Assembly (NCBI RefSeq): GCF_000716545.1
Contig: NZ_JNWZ01000031.1
Coordinates: 9,295 to 73,294, forward strand
Length of the DNA: 64,000 bases
DNA from: Kitasatospora phosalacinea
GTDB taxonomy: Bacteria > Actinomycetota > Actinomycetes > Streptomycetales > Streptomycetaceae
Reading direction: 5' to 3'
Part shown: piece after piece, positions 7,702 through 16,805 of the stretch
Layout: every line of letters begins with the position of its first letter
How positions within the stretch are numbered: position 1 is the first letter of the stretch
Program-made: the position numbers and the translations under genes
Notes under the pieces: generated by a model
Databases searched by the model: none
The model's input: the letters and a program-made list of their open reading frames with translations, nothing else
What the model was told of the DNA's origin: nothing

Positions 7702-9117
7702 ATGGCTACGCAGGCCGGCGTCCAGCCCGCCGTCACCCCGACCGGGTCCGGAGGCCCCCCGCGCGCCCTGCTGATCGGGCTCTCGCTCGGCTACTTCATG
7801 GTGCTGCTGGACATGACCGTCGTCTCGGTCGCCCTCCCGGCGATGGCCGACCACCTCGACGTCGGCCTCAGCGGCCTCCAGTGGGTCACCAACGGCTACA
7901 CCGTCACCTTCGCCGCCCTGCTGCTCACCGCCGGCTGGCTCTCGGACCGCTTCGGCGGCCGCCGGGTCTTCCTCTGGGGCCTGGCCGCGTTCGGGGCGCT
8001 GTCCGGCGTCTCCGCGCTGGCGACCACCCTGCCGGTGCTGGTCGCGCTGCGGCTGGCGCTGGGCGCGGCGGGGGCGCTGCTGCTCCCGTCCTCGCTCGCG
8101 GTGATCACCAACGCGTACCCCGACCCCGCGCCGCGGGCCCGCGCGGTGGGCTCCTGGGCGGCCATCACCGGCGCCGCGCTGGCGGCCGGGCCGGTGGTCG
8201 GCGGCGTGCTGACCGACACCGTCGGCTGGCGCGCGATCTTCCTGATCAACGTCCCGCCGGCGCTGGCCGGCCTGCTGATCACCGCCAGACTGGCTCCCGA
8301 GACCGCCCGCAAGCAGCGCGGCGGACTCGACCTGGCCGGCCAGCTCAGCTCCGTCCTCGCGCTCGCCGCCCTGGTGTACGCGCTGATCGAGGGCCCGGAC
8401 CTCGGCTGGGGCGCCGCCGAGGTCCTGACCGCCCTCGTGCTCGCCGCACTCGCTTCGGCCGCCTTCCTGGTGGCCGAGGCGCGGGCCGGCGACGCGGCGA
8501 TGGTCCCGCTGCGGATGTTCCGCAGCCCCGGCTTCTCCCCGGCGGTCGGCGCGGGCCTGCTCGCCAACTTCGGCCTCTCCGGCCTGCTGTTCGTCCTGTC
8601 GCTGTTCTTCCAGGAGGGCCGGGACTACTCGCCGGCCGTCACCGGCCTGGTCTTCCTGGCGCTGACCCTGCCCACCGCGTTCAACCCGGTCTACACCGGC
8701 CGCCTGGTCGGCCGGACCGGACCGCGCGGGCCCGCCACCCTCGGCTTCCTCCTGATGGGCACCGGCGCGCTGGTCCAGGCGCCGTTCACCGGCGGCTCGG
8801 CGCTCGCCCTGGCCGCGACCCTGACCGGCCTGCTGGCCTTCGGCTTCGGCGTCTCCTTCACCCTGCCCGCGCTGGTCGCCGGCACGGCGGGCGCCGTTCC
8901 CGCCGAGTTCGCCGGTACGGGCGCCGGCGTCCTCAACTCGGCCCGCCAGGTCGGCGCCTCGCTCGGCGTCGCCGTCCTCGGCCTCGTCCTCGACCTGTCC
9001 CCGTCCAGCGCCGAGGGCACCCGCTGGGCGCTGGTCACGAGCGGAGCGGTCCTGCTGCTGGGGGCCGTGGTCACCTCCACCGGACTGCGCGGGAAGGCAC
9101 CCGCCGCCGGGTCCTGA
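7702..9117 (+). CDS. MFS exporter, DHA2/EmrB-QacA type
   Basis: A 471-residue integral membrane protein with about 14 hydrophobic segments. The first helix carries the DHA2 signature LLDMTVVSVALPAMADHL. Motif A is WLSDRFGGRRVFLWG (loop 2-3). Motif C-like GAALAAGPVVGGVLTD follows in helix 5, then GWRAIFLINVPPA. ATG 7702 has GAGGAG eight bases upstream. It is likely a proton-driven drug or metabolite exporter controlled by the divergent LysR regulator. The stop at 9117 is followed directly by a gene fossil of another MFS family. Confidence 0.92.
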   Translation: MATQAGVQPAVTPTGSGGPPRALLIGLSLGYFMVLLDMTVVSVALPAMADHLDVGLSGLQWVTNGYTVTFAALLLTAGWLSDRFGGRRVFLWGLAAFGALSGVSALATTLPVLVALRLALGAAGALLLPSSLAVITNAYPDPAPRARAVGSWAAITGAALAAGPVVGGVLTDTVGWRAIFLINVPPALAGLLITARLAPETARKQRGGLDLAGQLSSVLALAALVYALIEGPDLGWGAAEVLTALVLAALASAAFLVAEARAGDAAMVPLRMFRSPGFSPAVGAGLLANFGLSGLLFVLSLFFQEGRDYSPAVTGLVFLALTLPTAFNPVYTGRLVGRTGPRGPATLGFLLMGTGALVQAPFTGGSALALAATLTGLLAFGFGVSFTLPALVAGTAGAVPAEFAGTGAGVLNSARQVGASLGVAVLGLVLDLSPSSAEGTRWALVTSGAVLLLGAVVTSTGLRGKAPAAGS

Positions 9118-9136
9118 CCATCCCCCCGCCCGGGGC

Positions 9137-9570
9137 GGCCACGCGCTGGACGGCTTCGACTCCGTCCTGATCGCGCTCGTGCTCACCGAGGTCGGGGCCG
9201 AGTTCGCCCCCGACGCCGTGCGGGCCGCCTCACCGGTCCCCGCTGCGTCCGTCAGCCGCCGGCTCGGCGGCGTGCTGCTCGGCGCGCTCGGCGACCGCCA
9301 CGGCCACCGGACCGCGATGACCGCCGGCACCCTGCTGTTCTCCCTCGGCACCCCGGCCCGCGGCCCCGCCCGGGGCTACGGCACGCTGCACGCCGCCCGG
9401 CTGGTGGCCGGCCTCGGCACGGCGGGGGAGTGCAGCGCCAGCGCCACCTACGCGATGGAGCGCCGGCCGGAGCGGGCGCGCTGCGGGTCTACGAGTTCAA
9501 CGGCCACGAGGGCGGCGGCGAAGTCCACCTGGCGGCGAAGCCGGCCTGGCTGCGCGAGCGGATCGGCCGA
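9137..9570 (+). pseudogene. Chimeric fossil: sialate/MhpT-like MFS N-terminus joined out of frame to an acetyl esterase C-terminus
   Basis: From 9137 the frame reads HALDGFDSVLIALVLTEV, then SRRLGGVLLGALGDRHGHR, then ARLVAGLGTAGE. These match the first three or four helices and motif A of NanT/ShiA-like MFS transporters. After about 9475 this frame loses sense. In another frame, 9481-9567 reads LRVYEFNGHEGGGE followed by AKPAWLRERIG, resembling the C-terminal His-containing segment of AXE1-type acetyl esterases. There is no start codon in the proper place. The simplest reading is a deletion that fused the beginning of one gene to the end of another. The family assignments are from memory. Confidence 0.6.
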
Positions 9571-9833
9571 CCGGGGCGCACCGGCCGGCGGGAGAGCCCT
9601 TCGCGCGAAACCGCCCGCACCCGTGGGACCGGTGGGCTACGTTGGGTGGCCATGACGACCGGGACGGCCTCGCGCCACGCACGAATCGGTGACCCGGCGC
9701 TCCGCTGAGCGCCGGACGGGTCCTTGCCGACCCGCTGTCCGGGGCGGGGCCGCGCACCGCGGCGCGGGCCCCTCCTCCGTCGTGTCCGACCCCAGGAGCC
9801 AGGAACAGGTCAGACCGACGACAGGAGACACCC

Positions 9834-10565
9834 TTGCCCATCGAGACCCTGCACGTCCCCACCCCGGACGGCCCGGCCGACGCGATCGCCGCCTTCCCCG
9901 ACGGCGGCGGACGGCACCCCGGCGTGCTGATGTACCCGGACGGGTTCGGCATCCGGCCCGCGCTGCGGGAGCTGGCCGCCGAACTGGCCGGGCACGGCTA
10001 CAGCGTGCTGGTGCCGAACGTCTTCCACCGGCACGGCCCGACCCCGCTGCTCGACCTGCCCGAGCGCATCGACCAGGAGTCCCGGACCGCGATCTTCGCC
10101 CGGCTGATGCCGATGATCGAGGCGCACACCACCGCGCTCGTCCGGCGCGACGCCGTGGCCTACCTCGACTTCCTCACCGCCCGGCCGGAGACCGCCCCGG
10201 GACCGGTCGGAGTGACCGGCTACTGCATCGGCGGCCTGTACGCGGTGCACACCGCCGCGGCCCACCCCGGCCGGGTGACCGCCCTCGCCGCGTTCCACGC
10301 CCCGGTGGGCGCCGCCGGCCCGGAGAGCTTCCGCCGGATCACCGCCCGGGCCCACTTCGGCCACGCCGCCAGCGACCTGACGCCCGGGCAGTTCGAGGAG
10401 CTCGGCCGGGAACTGGACGCCGCCGGGGTCGACCACGAGTCCGAGATCTACCCCGGCACCGTCCACGGCTTCACCATGCCCGACACCGACGCCTTCGCCC
10501 CCGCCGGGCTCCGCCGCCACTGGGACCGCCTGCTCCCGCTGCTCGGCACCACCCTCACCGGCTGA
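9834..10565 (+). CDS. Dienelactone hydrolase family protein
   Basis: A 243-residue alpha/beta hydrolase with the DLH triad: Cys131 in GYCIGG, Asp181 in HAASDLTP and His211 in GTVHGFTM. The start is TTG 9834 with CAGGAG seven bases upstream; no ATG or GTG fits the conserved N-terminus (IETLHVPTPDGPADA). It probably hydrolyses a lactone or ester in the cytosol. Its last 11 bp overlap the 3' end of the convergent gene at 10555. Confidence 0.88.
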   Translation: MPIETLHVPTPDGPADAIAAFPDGGGRHPGVLMYPDGFGIRPALRELAAELAGHGYSVLVPNVFHRHGPTPLLDLPERIDQESRTAIFARLMPMIEAHTTALVRRDAVAYLDFLTARPETAPGPVGVTGYCIGGLYAVHTAAAHPGRVTALAAFHAPVGAAGPESFRRITARAHFGHAASDLTPGQFEELGRELDAAGVDHESEIYPGTVHGFTMPDTDAFAPAGLRRHWDRLLPLLGTTLTG

Positions 10566-11280
10566 GCACGGCGTTCCCCGGGGCGGGCCGCCGCTGCCAG
10601 CGGGCCCGGTGGAAGATCGGGTCGGCGGCGACCACGCACAGCGCGTGCATCGGGTCGTCGGTGCGCTCCGGGTCGAAGAAGCCGACCCAGTCGTTCCGGT
10701 GGCTCTCGCCGCGGCGGTGGATCTCGCGGTCGCCGGCGACGGACTCCCCGGCCTCGGTGAGCAAGTCGCCCATCCAGAAGAGGATTTCGGGCCGGGCCAG
10801 GACGAAGGACGTTCCGGCGTGTTCGGCGAACCGGGCCGGGTGGCGGTCGGCGCGGCGCCGGACCGCGTCGGGGCGCTCGGTCGGACGCGGCGCCGGGGCG
10901 GTCACCGTCAGCGGGGTGCCGCCCCGGTACGGGCCGCGGCGCAGGGCGGTCCAGTCGGAGGGGCGCAGGCCGGTGTCCGCACGGGCCACCAGCAGCGGCG
11001 TCGTGCGGGCGTCCACCGGCCCGGGGCCCGGCGGGGCCGGGACGTGCAGGGCGCTGTGCGGGCTGGTCGCGGCCAGCCGGAACAGGGCGCCCAGGCGCAG
11101 CAGGTCGGCCCGGCTCGCGTACAGGAACGCCACCCGGTGGTCGGGCGGGTGGAAGAAGGTGTCGCGGAGCATCGGCCCGGTGTCCAGCACCCGGCTCAGC
11201 CGCGCCCCGGCGGCCACCGGCCGGCTGGTCACCCGCAGCCGCATCCGCCTGTGGTCACCCGTGCCGCCGCCGTCCGTCAT
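10555..11280 (-). CDS. Conserved hypothetical protein
   Basis: A 241-residue protein that I do not recognise. Long matching codon bias and compact structure support it as real. The N-terminal part is Arg-rich. Central motifs include MLRDTFFHPPDHRVAFLYAS and RPDAVRRRADRHPARFAEH. The C-terminal part has PEILFWMGDLLTEAGES and GESHRNDWVGFFDPERTDDPMHAL, which look like a folded alpha/beta domain. ATG 11280 is preferred because upstream residues to 11361 are low-complexity Arg. It overlaps the end of the dienelactone hydrolase gene tail to tail. No membrane segment or signal peptide is visible. Confidence 0.55.
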   Translation of the reverse strand: MTDGGGTGDHRRMRLRVTSRPVAAGARLSRVLDTGPMLRDTFFHPPDHRVAFLYASRADLLRLGALFRLAATSPHSALHVPAPPGPGPVDARTTPLLVARADTGLRPSDWTALRRGPYRGGTPLTVTAPAPRPTERPDAVRRRADRHPARFAEHAGTSFVLARPEILFWMGDLLTEAGESVAGDREIHRRGESHRNDWVGFFDPERTDDPMHALCVVAADPIFHRARWQRRPAPGNAVLSR

Positions 11281-11339
11281 GCGCCGAGTACAGCACGCGC
11301 ACCCCCGCCCTTCCACCCGGTTCCGGAGGCGGACGCGAC

Positions 11340-11384
11340 GGAGCCCGGGCCGCCTCCCCACGAGACACGGGCGGCCCGGGCTCC
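11340..11384 (-). terminator. 15-bp perfect hairpin downstream of GH74
   Basis: GGAGCCCGGGCCGCC (11340-11354) pairs perfectly with 11370-11384 around a 15-nt loop. It is the distal of two hairpins after the xyloglucanase gene, read leftward. Confidence 0.55.
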
Positions 11385-11391
11385 GCTGGTG

Positions 11392-11438
11392 CCGCCGCCC
11401 CCGACCGGCCCCGGACGGAATCCGGGCGGGGGCGGCGG
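11392..11438 (-). terminator. 12-bp hairpin immediately after GH74
   Basis: CCGCCGCCCCCG (11392-11403) pairs with CGGGGGCGGCGG (11427-11438). It lies 14 bp beyond the GH74 stop and forms a tandem terminator with the hairpin at 11340-11384. Confidence 0.55.
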
Positions 11439-11451
11439 GTCCGTCACCGCG

Positions 11452-14280
11452 TCAGCCGGTCTTCACGCTGCACGCGGTGCCGTTCAGGGTGAACGCGGTC
11501 GGGGCGGTGTTCGCGCCGCTCCACGTGCCGTTGAAGCCGAAGGAGACCGAACTCCCGGCGGCGATGGTCTTGTTGTAGCCCACGTCGGTGACGGTGACCT
11601 GCGAGCCGCTCTGGGTGACGTTGCCGTTCCACAGCGAGGTGACGGTCTGTCCGCTCGGGAAGGCCCACTTCACCGTCCAGCCGTTGACCGCCGTGGTGCC
11701 CTTGTTGGCCACCGTCACGTTGGCGCCGAAGCCGCCGCCCCACTGGCTGGACACCGCGTAGGTGACCTCGCAGGAGGAAGAGGTGCCGCCGCTCGGGGAG
11801 GACGAGGGGGAGGACGAGGCGGAGGGGGAGGGCGAGGACGAGGCGGACGCCGACGGGGACGGGGAGGAGGACGGCGAGGCCGAGGTGGAGGTGGAGGCGC
11901 TCGGGGAGGGCGAGACGCCGCCCGCCGTGTCGCCGTACACGATGCCGCGGCCGTTGGTGCCGACGTAGACCCGGCCGTAGATCCGCGGGTCGCCGGTGAT
12001 CGCGCCGCCGGTCCAACCCCACTGGTGGGCATCGTCGTTGATCCGGACCCAGCTGGCGCCCGCGTCGTCCGAGCGGTACAGGCCGCGCACGCCGCCGATC
12101 TTCGCCGAGGTGTACATCGCCGGGTAGGTCTTGCCGGGGGCGGCCTTGCCGAAGCCGATGTTGTCGGCCTGGTCGACGCCGCTCCGCTTGGTGAAGGTCG
12201 CGCCGCCGTCGGTGGAGTGCCACAGGCCGTAGCTGGTGGTGGCGGTGCCGCCGGCCAGCCAGACGTCGCCCTTGGCGCCGGGGACGGCCTTGAAGCGCAC
12301 CGACTCGGTGGGCAGGCCGCTCGCCTTGGCGGTGAAGGTGGCGCCCGCGTCGGTGGAGACGTAGAAGGTGCCGCCGGACCAACCGTAGAAGGTCTTCGGG
12401 TCGACCCGGTCGGCCTGGACGCTCGCGCCCGCCGGGATGCCGGCGGCCGCCGTCCAGGAGTTGCCCGTCCCGGAGGAGCGGTACACGCCGGCGCCCTTCG
12501 GGCTCCACACCGTGGCCGAGCCGTCGGCGGAGATCGCGACCTGCCCGCCGCCGGTCACCCCGCTCGGCTCGGCGGAGGCGGCGAACCAGTTGGCGCCGCC
12601 GTCCGTCGAGTAGCCGATGTGCTTCTCGGTGGAACCGGACGCCGTGTCACCGACCCGCACCATGGTGGACGGCGCGGACTCCGCGAAGTCCATCGAGGTG
12701 CCGGAGGTCAGGTTCGGCTGGGAGAAGATCTTCGCCGGGACCTTCGTCAGGTCGTCGTGCCTGAACCCGCCGAGGTCGCCCAGCGAACTGAGCAGCGGCG
12801 CGCCGGTGGAGGGCGAGATCAGGTCGTTGACCGCGGTCTCCTCCAGGCCCTTGACCACCGGGGTGATGGTGGGCTTGGCGCCCTTGTCGAAGTTGGTCAG
12901 GTTCGAGGAGCCGTACAGCGTCGCGCCGGTGCCGTACATCATCCGGTCCGAGTCGAACGGGTCGATCTCCAGCGACTCGGTCATCCAGCCGAGCTTCGGG
13001 GACTCCTCGGGCGCGGAGACGTTCGCGTTGAAGGTCAGCCACGGCACCGAGGAGATGTCCAGGCTGTACTGGTCGGCCCGGGTCGGGTACCCGTTGTACG
13101 ACCAGAACGGCTTCCAGGTCGCGCCCGAGTCGGTCGAGCGCCAGATCTGGGTGTCCGGCCACCACGAGCTGTAGCCCGTCACCATCAGCACGTTCGGGTG
13201 CCGGCGGTCGATGGTCAGGCCCGAGTAGCCGAAGAAGTTGTTGGCGCTGTCCGAGGACGGCACCGGGCTGACGTTCGTCCAACCGCCGGTGCCGGTCGCG
13301 TACTTCCACACGTCGCCGTGCGCGCCGTCGTACGGGCCGCCGGTGTCCGAGTACGAGACGAACAGGTTGCCGGACGCGTCCAGGACGGCCTTGTGCGGGA
13401 TGAAACCGGTCGGCTGGCCGCCGATCCTGGTCCAGGTCGAGCCGCCGTCGTCCGAGCGGTAGACGCTGTTCTGCTTGTCCGCGACGCCGACGAACACCGT
13501 CTTGGTGACGCCGTTGACGGTGCCGCTGCCCTGGTCGAACACCTCCCACAGCACGCCCAGCGGGTCGCTCTGGTAGCCGGAGCTGTCGGACGGGTCCGGC
13601 GCGTACGTGCCGGTCACCGGGAACGCCGTCACCTGCGACCAGGTCACGCCGTAGTCCGTGCTGCGCCACAGGCCCTTGCCGCTCGGGGCGCCGAACCAGA
13701 GCACCGCGCTGTTGTTCGGGTCGATGGTCAGCCGCTCGCCCATGCCGCGGCCCGGCATGTTGCCGCCGACCTTGAACGGCAGGGTGGTGCGCTGCCAGGT
13801 CCTGCCCTGGTCGGTGGAGCGCAGGATGGCGCCGTTCGCCGGGTCCCAGCCGTTGGTGTAGGTGCCCGCCGCGAGGTACACCCGGTTCGGGTTCCTGGCG
13901 TCGGTGGCGATGCTGGCCACGCCGGTCAGGCCCCAGTCGTCCCAGCCCAGCGAGTCCAGCAGCGGGATCCACTGCTTGGTGGCCGGGTCCTGCCGGTACG
14001 CGCCGCCGATGTCGGTGCGGGCGTACACCAGGCCCTGCTGCCCCTGGTTGAAGACGATGCCCGGGATGAACCCGCCGCCGCCGATCTGCACGTTGTTCCA
14101 GGTGTACGGCTGGCTGGCCGCGGTGGCCGACTCGGCGGCGCTGGCGGACAGCTGGGGCAGCGCCGCGGTCGCCACGCAGGCGGCGAGGGCGGCCGCGGCG
14201 GCCACCGTCGCCAGCACCGGCCGGCGTCCGCGCGCCGGGGGCCGCGAGGCGGCCCGGCGCTCCAGGGGCACAGGGGTCAT
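11452..14280 (-). CDS. Secreted GH74 xyloglucanase with C-terminal CBM2
   Basis: A 942-residue extracellular enzyme that cleaves xyloglucan. The signal peptide runs to about residue 45 (Arg-rich start, hydrophobic core, ASA-A cleavage-like end). The catalytic region is a double seven-bladed propeller with repeated blade motifs of the type RSTDQGRTWQ, RSDDGGSTWTRIG and STDGGATFTK. The early segment WNNVQIGGGGFIPGIVFNQG and TDIGGAYR is typical of GH74. A Ser/Pro linker (about 800-840) leads to a CBM2 cellulose-binding module bounded by two Cys (CEVTYAV, TACSV) with surface Trp residues. ATG 14280 follows AGGAGA. Upstream are the phased TTCGACAG repeats; downstream are two hairpins. Confidence 0.95.
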   Translation of the reverse strand: MTPVPLERRAASRPPARGRRPVLATVAAAAALAACVATAALPQLSASAAESATAASQPYTWNNVQIGGGGFIPGIVFNQGQQGLVYARTDIGGAYRQDPATKQWIPLLDSLGWDDWGLTGVASIATDARNPNRVYLAAGTYTNGWDPANGAILRSTDQGRTWQRTTLPFKVGGNMPGRGMGERLTIDPNNSAVLWFGAPSGKGLWRSTDYGVTWSQVTAFPVTGTYAPDPSDSSGYQSDPLGVLWEVFDQGSGTVNGVTKTVFVGVADKQNSVYRSDDGGSTWTRIGGQPTGFIPHKAVLDASGNLFVSYSDTGGPYDGAHGDVWKYATGTGGWTNVSPVPSSDSANNFFGYSGLTIDRRHPNVLMVTGYSSWWPDTQIWRSTDSGATWKPFWSYNGYPTRADQYSLDISSVPWLTFNANVSAPEESPKLGWMTESLEIDPFDSDRMMYGTGATLYGSSNLTNFDKGAKPTITPVVKGLEETAVNDLISPSTGAPLLSSLGDLGGFRHDDLTKVPAKIFSQPNLTSGTSMDFAESAPSTMVRVGDTASGSTEKHIGYSTDGGANWFAASAEPSGVTGGGQVAISADGSATVWSPKGAGVYRSSGTGNSWTAAAGIPAGASVQADRVDPKTFYGWSGGTFYVSTDAGATFTAKASGLPTESVRFKAVPGAKGDVWLAGGTATTSYGLWHSTDGGATFTKRSGVDQADNIGFGKAAPGKTYPAMYTSAKIGGVRGLYRSDDAGASWVRINDDAHQWGWTGGAITGDPRIYGRVYVGTNGRGIVYGDTAGGVSPSPSASTSTSASPSSSPSPSASASSSPSPSASSSPSSSPSGGTSSSCEVTYAVSSQWGGGFGANVTVANKGTTAVNGWTVKWAFPSGQTVTSLWNGNVTQSGSQVTVTDVGYNKTIAAGSSVSFGFNGTWSGANTAPTAFTLNGTACSVKTG

Positions 14281-14476
14281 GGGGAAGTCTCCTAGGTCAC
14301 GGGTGGGTGACCAGAAAACCGGCCCGGTCCACCCGTCCGACAACGACCCCGTTCCGGACGTGCGCAAAGTCGCAGGTCAGTGACGCGTCCCCGGCGAAAC
14401 TTACATCGCCGGACGGCCCGGACGGCGCTCCCGCCACGGTTCCCGACGCCCCGTCGGAGCACCCCCGCGGCCCGCG

Positions 14477-14572
14477 TTCGACAGATATTCGACAGCTCTT
14501 TCGCCTGCGTGCGACCCGCGCGGCGGCCCGGTCCGACGCCCCGCCGGGGCCTGTTCGACAGTCGTTCGACAG
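14477..14572. promoter_or_regulatory. Four phased TTCGACAG repeats upstream of GH74
   Basis: Copies lie at 14477-14484, 14488-14495, 14554-14561 and 14565-14572. Within each pair the period is 11 bp; the pairs are 66 bp apart, that is six such periods. In the direction of the xyloglucanase gene they read CTGTCGAA. The array lies 197-292 bp upstream of the GH74 start and fits a cooperative regulator binding one DNA face. The interval 14281-14476 also holds GGTCAC-N6-GTGACC at 14295-14312, over the leader. I see no coding sequence in 14281-14644. Confidence 0.6.
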
Positions 14573-14644
14573 TCTTGTACCAGTGGCCGCCGCCCGGTGC
14601 GAACCGGCCCGGACGGCGGTGTCCGGCCCGGCCCGGCCCGGTGG

Positions 14645-16600
14645 TCAGCCGAACCGGCGACCGGTGAAGCGGCGGACCAGCTCCGGCAGCAGCACCACGT
14701 TGGGGAGGTCCAGCGACGCCATCAGGGTGGACCGTTCGCTCCCGGCCCGGTACAGCGACACGTAGCCGCCCGTCGTCCGCATCCCGCGCACGTCGTCCCA
14801 CGCCAGCGACAACCCGTACTCCCCTTCGCCGCGGGCCCCCTCCCGGTCCAGCCGCAGCCCGCCGATCAGCACTTCCTCCCCGGCCCCGACCCGCTCCGTG
14901 ACGTCGGCCAGCAGCCTCGGCTCCACGTACTGCCGCGCCAGCTCGACCAGGGTCCGCCACTCCTCCGGCGGTTCGGCCATCTTCCCGCGCGCGGTGAACA
15001 CCAACCGGCCCGGGGACTCCGGCCCCTCCCACCCGTACGGATCGAAGACCGGCCCGCGCGGGTCCGCCGTCCCGAGCCCGAACCCGTACATGGTGCTGTG
15101 CACGTCCGGCAGGAAGCGGCGCGGGGCGACGTCCCGGCGCATCAGGTAGCGCACCCAGTCGACCTCGTCGAAGGCCAGCACGTTCCCGCCGAGGACGAGG
15201 TGCCGGGTGTCCGCGTACAGCCGCCGTCCGGCGTGCGTGGACTCCAGGACGGGCGGCGAAGGCGCGGGCGGCGAAGGCGCGGGCGCGGACACCGGCTTCG
15301 GCGCGGGCGCGGGCGCGGGCGCGGGCCTCGGGGCGGGCGCGGGCGCGGGCCTCGGGGCGGGCGCGGGCTTCGGGGCGGGCGCGGGCTTCGGGGCGGGCGC
15401 GGGCTTCGGGGCGGGCGCGGGTGCGCGCTCCGGGGCGTTCCCGAGGTCGGCGGCGTCGGGCAGGTGGAGGGTCAGCCAGGCCGGGACGGTGGGGCGCGGG
15501 TAGGCGAGCAGGTCCTCGCGGTAGTACGCGGCGGGCAGCAACTGGTCGGCGGGCAGCGGGTCGTCCGCGTAGTCGTAGTCGGTCAGCACGCCGGCGCCGC
15601 CCGGCCTGGTGTCGGCCGCCACGACCAGCCGGTACCAGGGCCCGGCGGGCATCCGGGCGGCCAGGTGGCGCTGGCGGCGCACCAGGACGGCCAGGCTCTC
15701 CGGGACGCGCACGGCCGTCTCCCGCCCGCCGTGCCGGAAGCTCACCTGCGCGACCTCGGCGCCGACGGTGCAGGAGAAGACCGCGGTGAAGCCGTCCCAG
15801 CCCTGCGGCCCGAGCAGGGACAGCTGCTGCACGATCGGGTCGACCAGCCCGGCGGCCCGGGCGGCGACCACCTCCGGGGGCGTGTCGTCCACGACGGTGA
15901 AGGAGGCGACGGGAGGCGTCCCGCCGGCCCGCGCGGCCCGGTCGAAGGCGGCGGCGAAGTCGGCCGTGAACGCCTCCCCGGCCGGCCGCCGGCGGACGAA
16001 CACCTCCTCGGCGCGGAAGCGCTCGCGCAGCACGTCCGGCGGCAGCGCGGTGGTGGCCTCCCGGACCCGCCCCAGGTCGCCGACCAGGAACACCGGGGCG
16101 CCCACCGTCAGGGACCCCAGGAACGCCGTCGGGTCGCTGTCGTCCGCCTCCACCGGCGCGTACACGTACCAGCCGCCGGGGAAGCGCTCCGCCGCCAGGG
16201 CGTCCACCGGCAGGTCCGCGCCGCTCGCCGCGACCCGCTCGGCCACCAGCCGCAGCGCCTCGGCCCGGCCCAGCTCCCCGCGCGGGCCCGGCGCCGGGGC
16301 CCCGGCCAGCGGGTGGTCCGGGTCGTCCCGCCCCGGACCGGGGTAGTGGTGCAGCAGCTCGAACCAGAGCACCGTCTCGTACGCGGCCTCCTCGGTGGCC
16401 CCGTCGCACAGGACGTGCCAGCGGTCCCCGCCGTCGCGGCCGAACGCCGTGTGCCCCCGCTCGTGGCGCACCAGCACGTACCCGGCCCGGTGCCCGTCGC
16501 CGAACGCGCCGATCCGGGCCAGGTCGGGCGGGACGGTGTCGACCCGGCGGCCGTGCTCCGCGCCCTTGACGTCCATCGCGGTCAACTCGTAGCGGGCCAC
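14645..16600 (-). CDS. Hypothetical multidomain protein with Ala-Pro-Lys linker
   Basis: About 651 residues. GTG 16600 is preferred over GTG 16609 because GGAGG sits at proper distance only for the former. The N-terminal and central parts look like globular domains. The segment VLTDYDYADDPLPADQLL, followed by AAYYREDLLAYPR and VPAWL, recalls YezG/DUF600-type immunity proteins, but weakly. A low-complexity linker of repeated APAPKP units (about residues 395-440), encoded by an 18-bp GC-rich repeat, leads to a C-terminal domain of about 200 residues ending in a PH-like pattern. There is no signal peptide or membrane helix. I do not recognise a function. The gene lies between the xyloglucanase and the LacI gene. 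Confidence 0.65.
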   Translation of the reverse strand: MARYELTAMDVKGAEHGRRVDTVPPDLARIGAFGDGHRAGYVLVRHERGHTAFGRDGGDRWHVLCDGATEEAAYETVLWFELLHHYPGPGRDDPDHPLAGAPAPGPRGELGRAEALRLVAERVAASGADLPVDALAAERFPGGWYVYAPVEADDSDPTAFLGSLTVGAPVFLVGDLGRVREATTALPPDVLRERFRAEEVFVRRRPAGEAFTADFAAAFDRAARAGGTPPVASFTVVDDTPPEVVAARAAGLVDPIVQQLSLLGPQGWDGFTAVFSCTVGAEVAQVSFRHGGRETAVRVPESLAVLVRRQRHLAARMPAGPWYRLVVAADTRPGGAGVLTDYDYADDPLPADQLLPAAYYREDLLAYPRPTVPAWLTLHLPDAADLGNAPERAPAPAPKPAPAPKPAPAPKPAPAPRPAPAPAPRPAPAPAPAPKPVSAPAPSPPAPSPPVLESTHAGRRLYADTRHLVLGGNVLAFDEVDWVRYLMRRDVAPRRFLPDVHSTMYGFGLGTADPRGPVFDPYGWEGPESPGRLVFTARGKMAEPPEEWRTLVELARQYVEPRLLADVTERVGAGEEVLIGGLRLDREGARGEGEYGLSLAWDDVRGMRTTGGYVSLYRAGSERSTLMASLDLPNVVLLPELVRRFTGRRFG

Positions 16601-16747
16601 CGGCGGCACTCCCTCCGACCAGCCCCGCCCGCTCCGGCGCGAACGGGGGCAGTGGCCAACGACCCTAACCGATCACCGGACCGTCCGGGCGGCCTCCACC
16701 GAACCTCCAACCGGCTGCCCGGAAAAGCGAGTTGGCGCCGCATCGCA

Positions 16748-16795
16748 CCCCGCCCCCGCCCCGCGGTCGACATCGGCCGCGGGGCGGGGGCGGGG
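16748..16795 (-). terminator. 19-bp perfect hairpin after the LacI gene
   Basis: Bases 16748-16766 pair completely with 16777-16795 around a 10-nt loop. It starts 10 bp beyond the LacI stop, read leftward. This is among the strongest stem-loops in the window. Confidence 0.75.
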
Positions 16796-16805
16796 CGCGG
16801 GCCCG

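Noticed and set aside
5449..9351. Very long minus-strand open frame over the LLM, LysR and MFS genes
   Set aside because: A high-GC antisense artefact; conserved motifs lie in the other frames.
15300..15420. GC-rich repeats taken as a CRISPR or regulatory array
   Set aside because: They are in frame and encode the APAPKP linker of the protein at 14645-16600.
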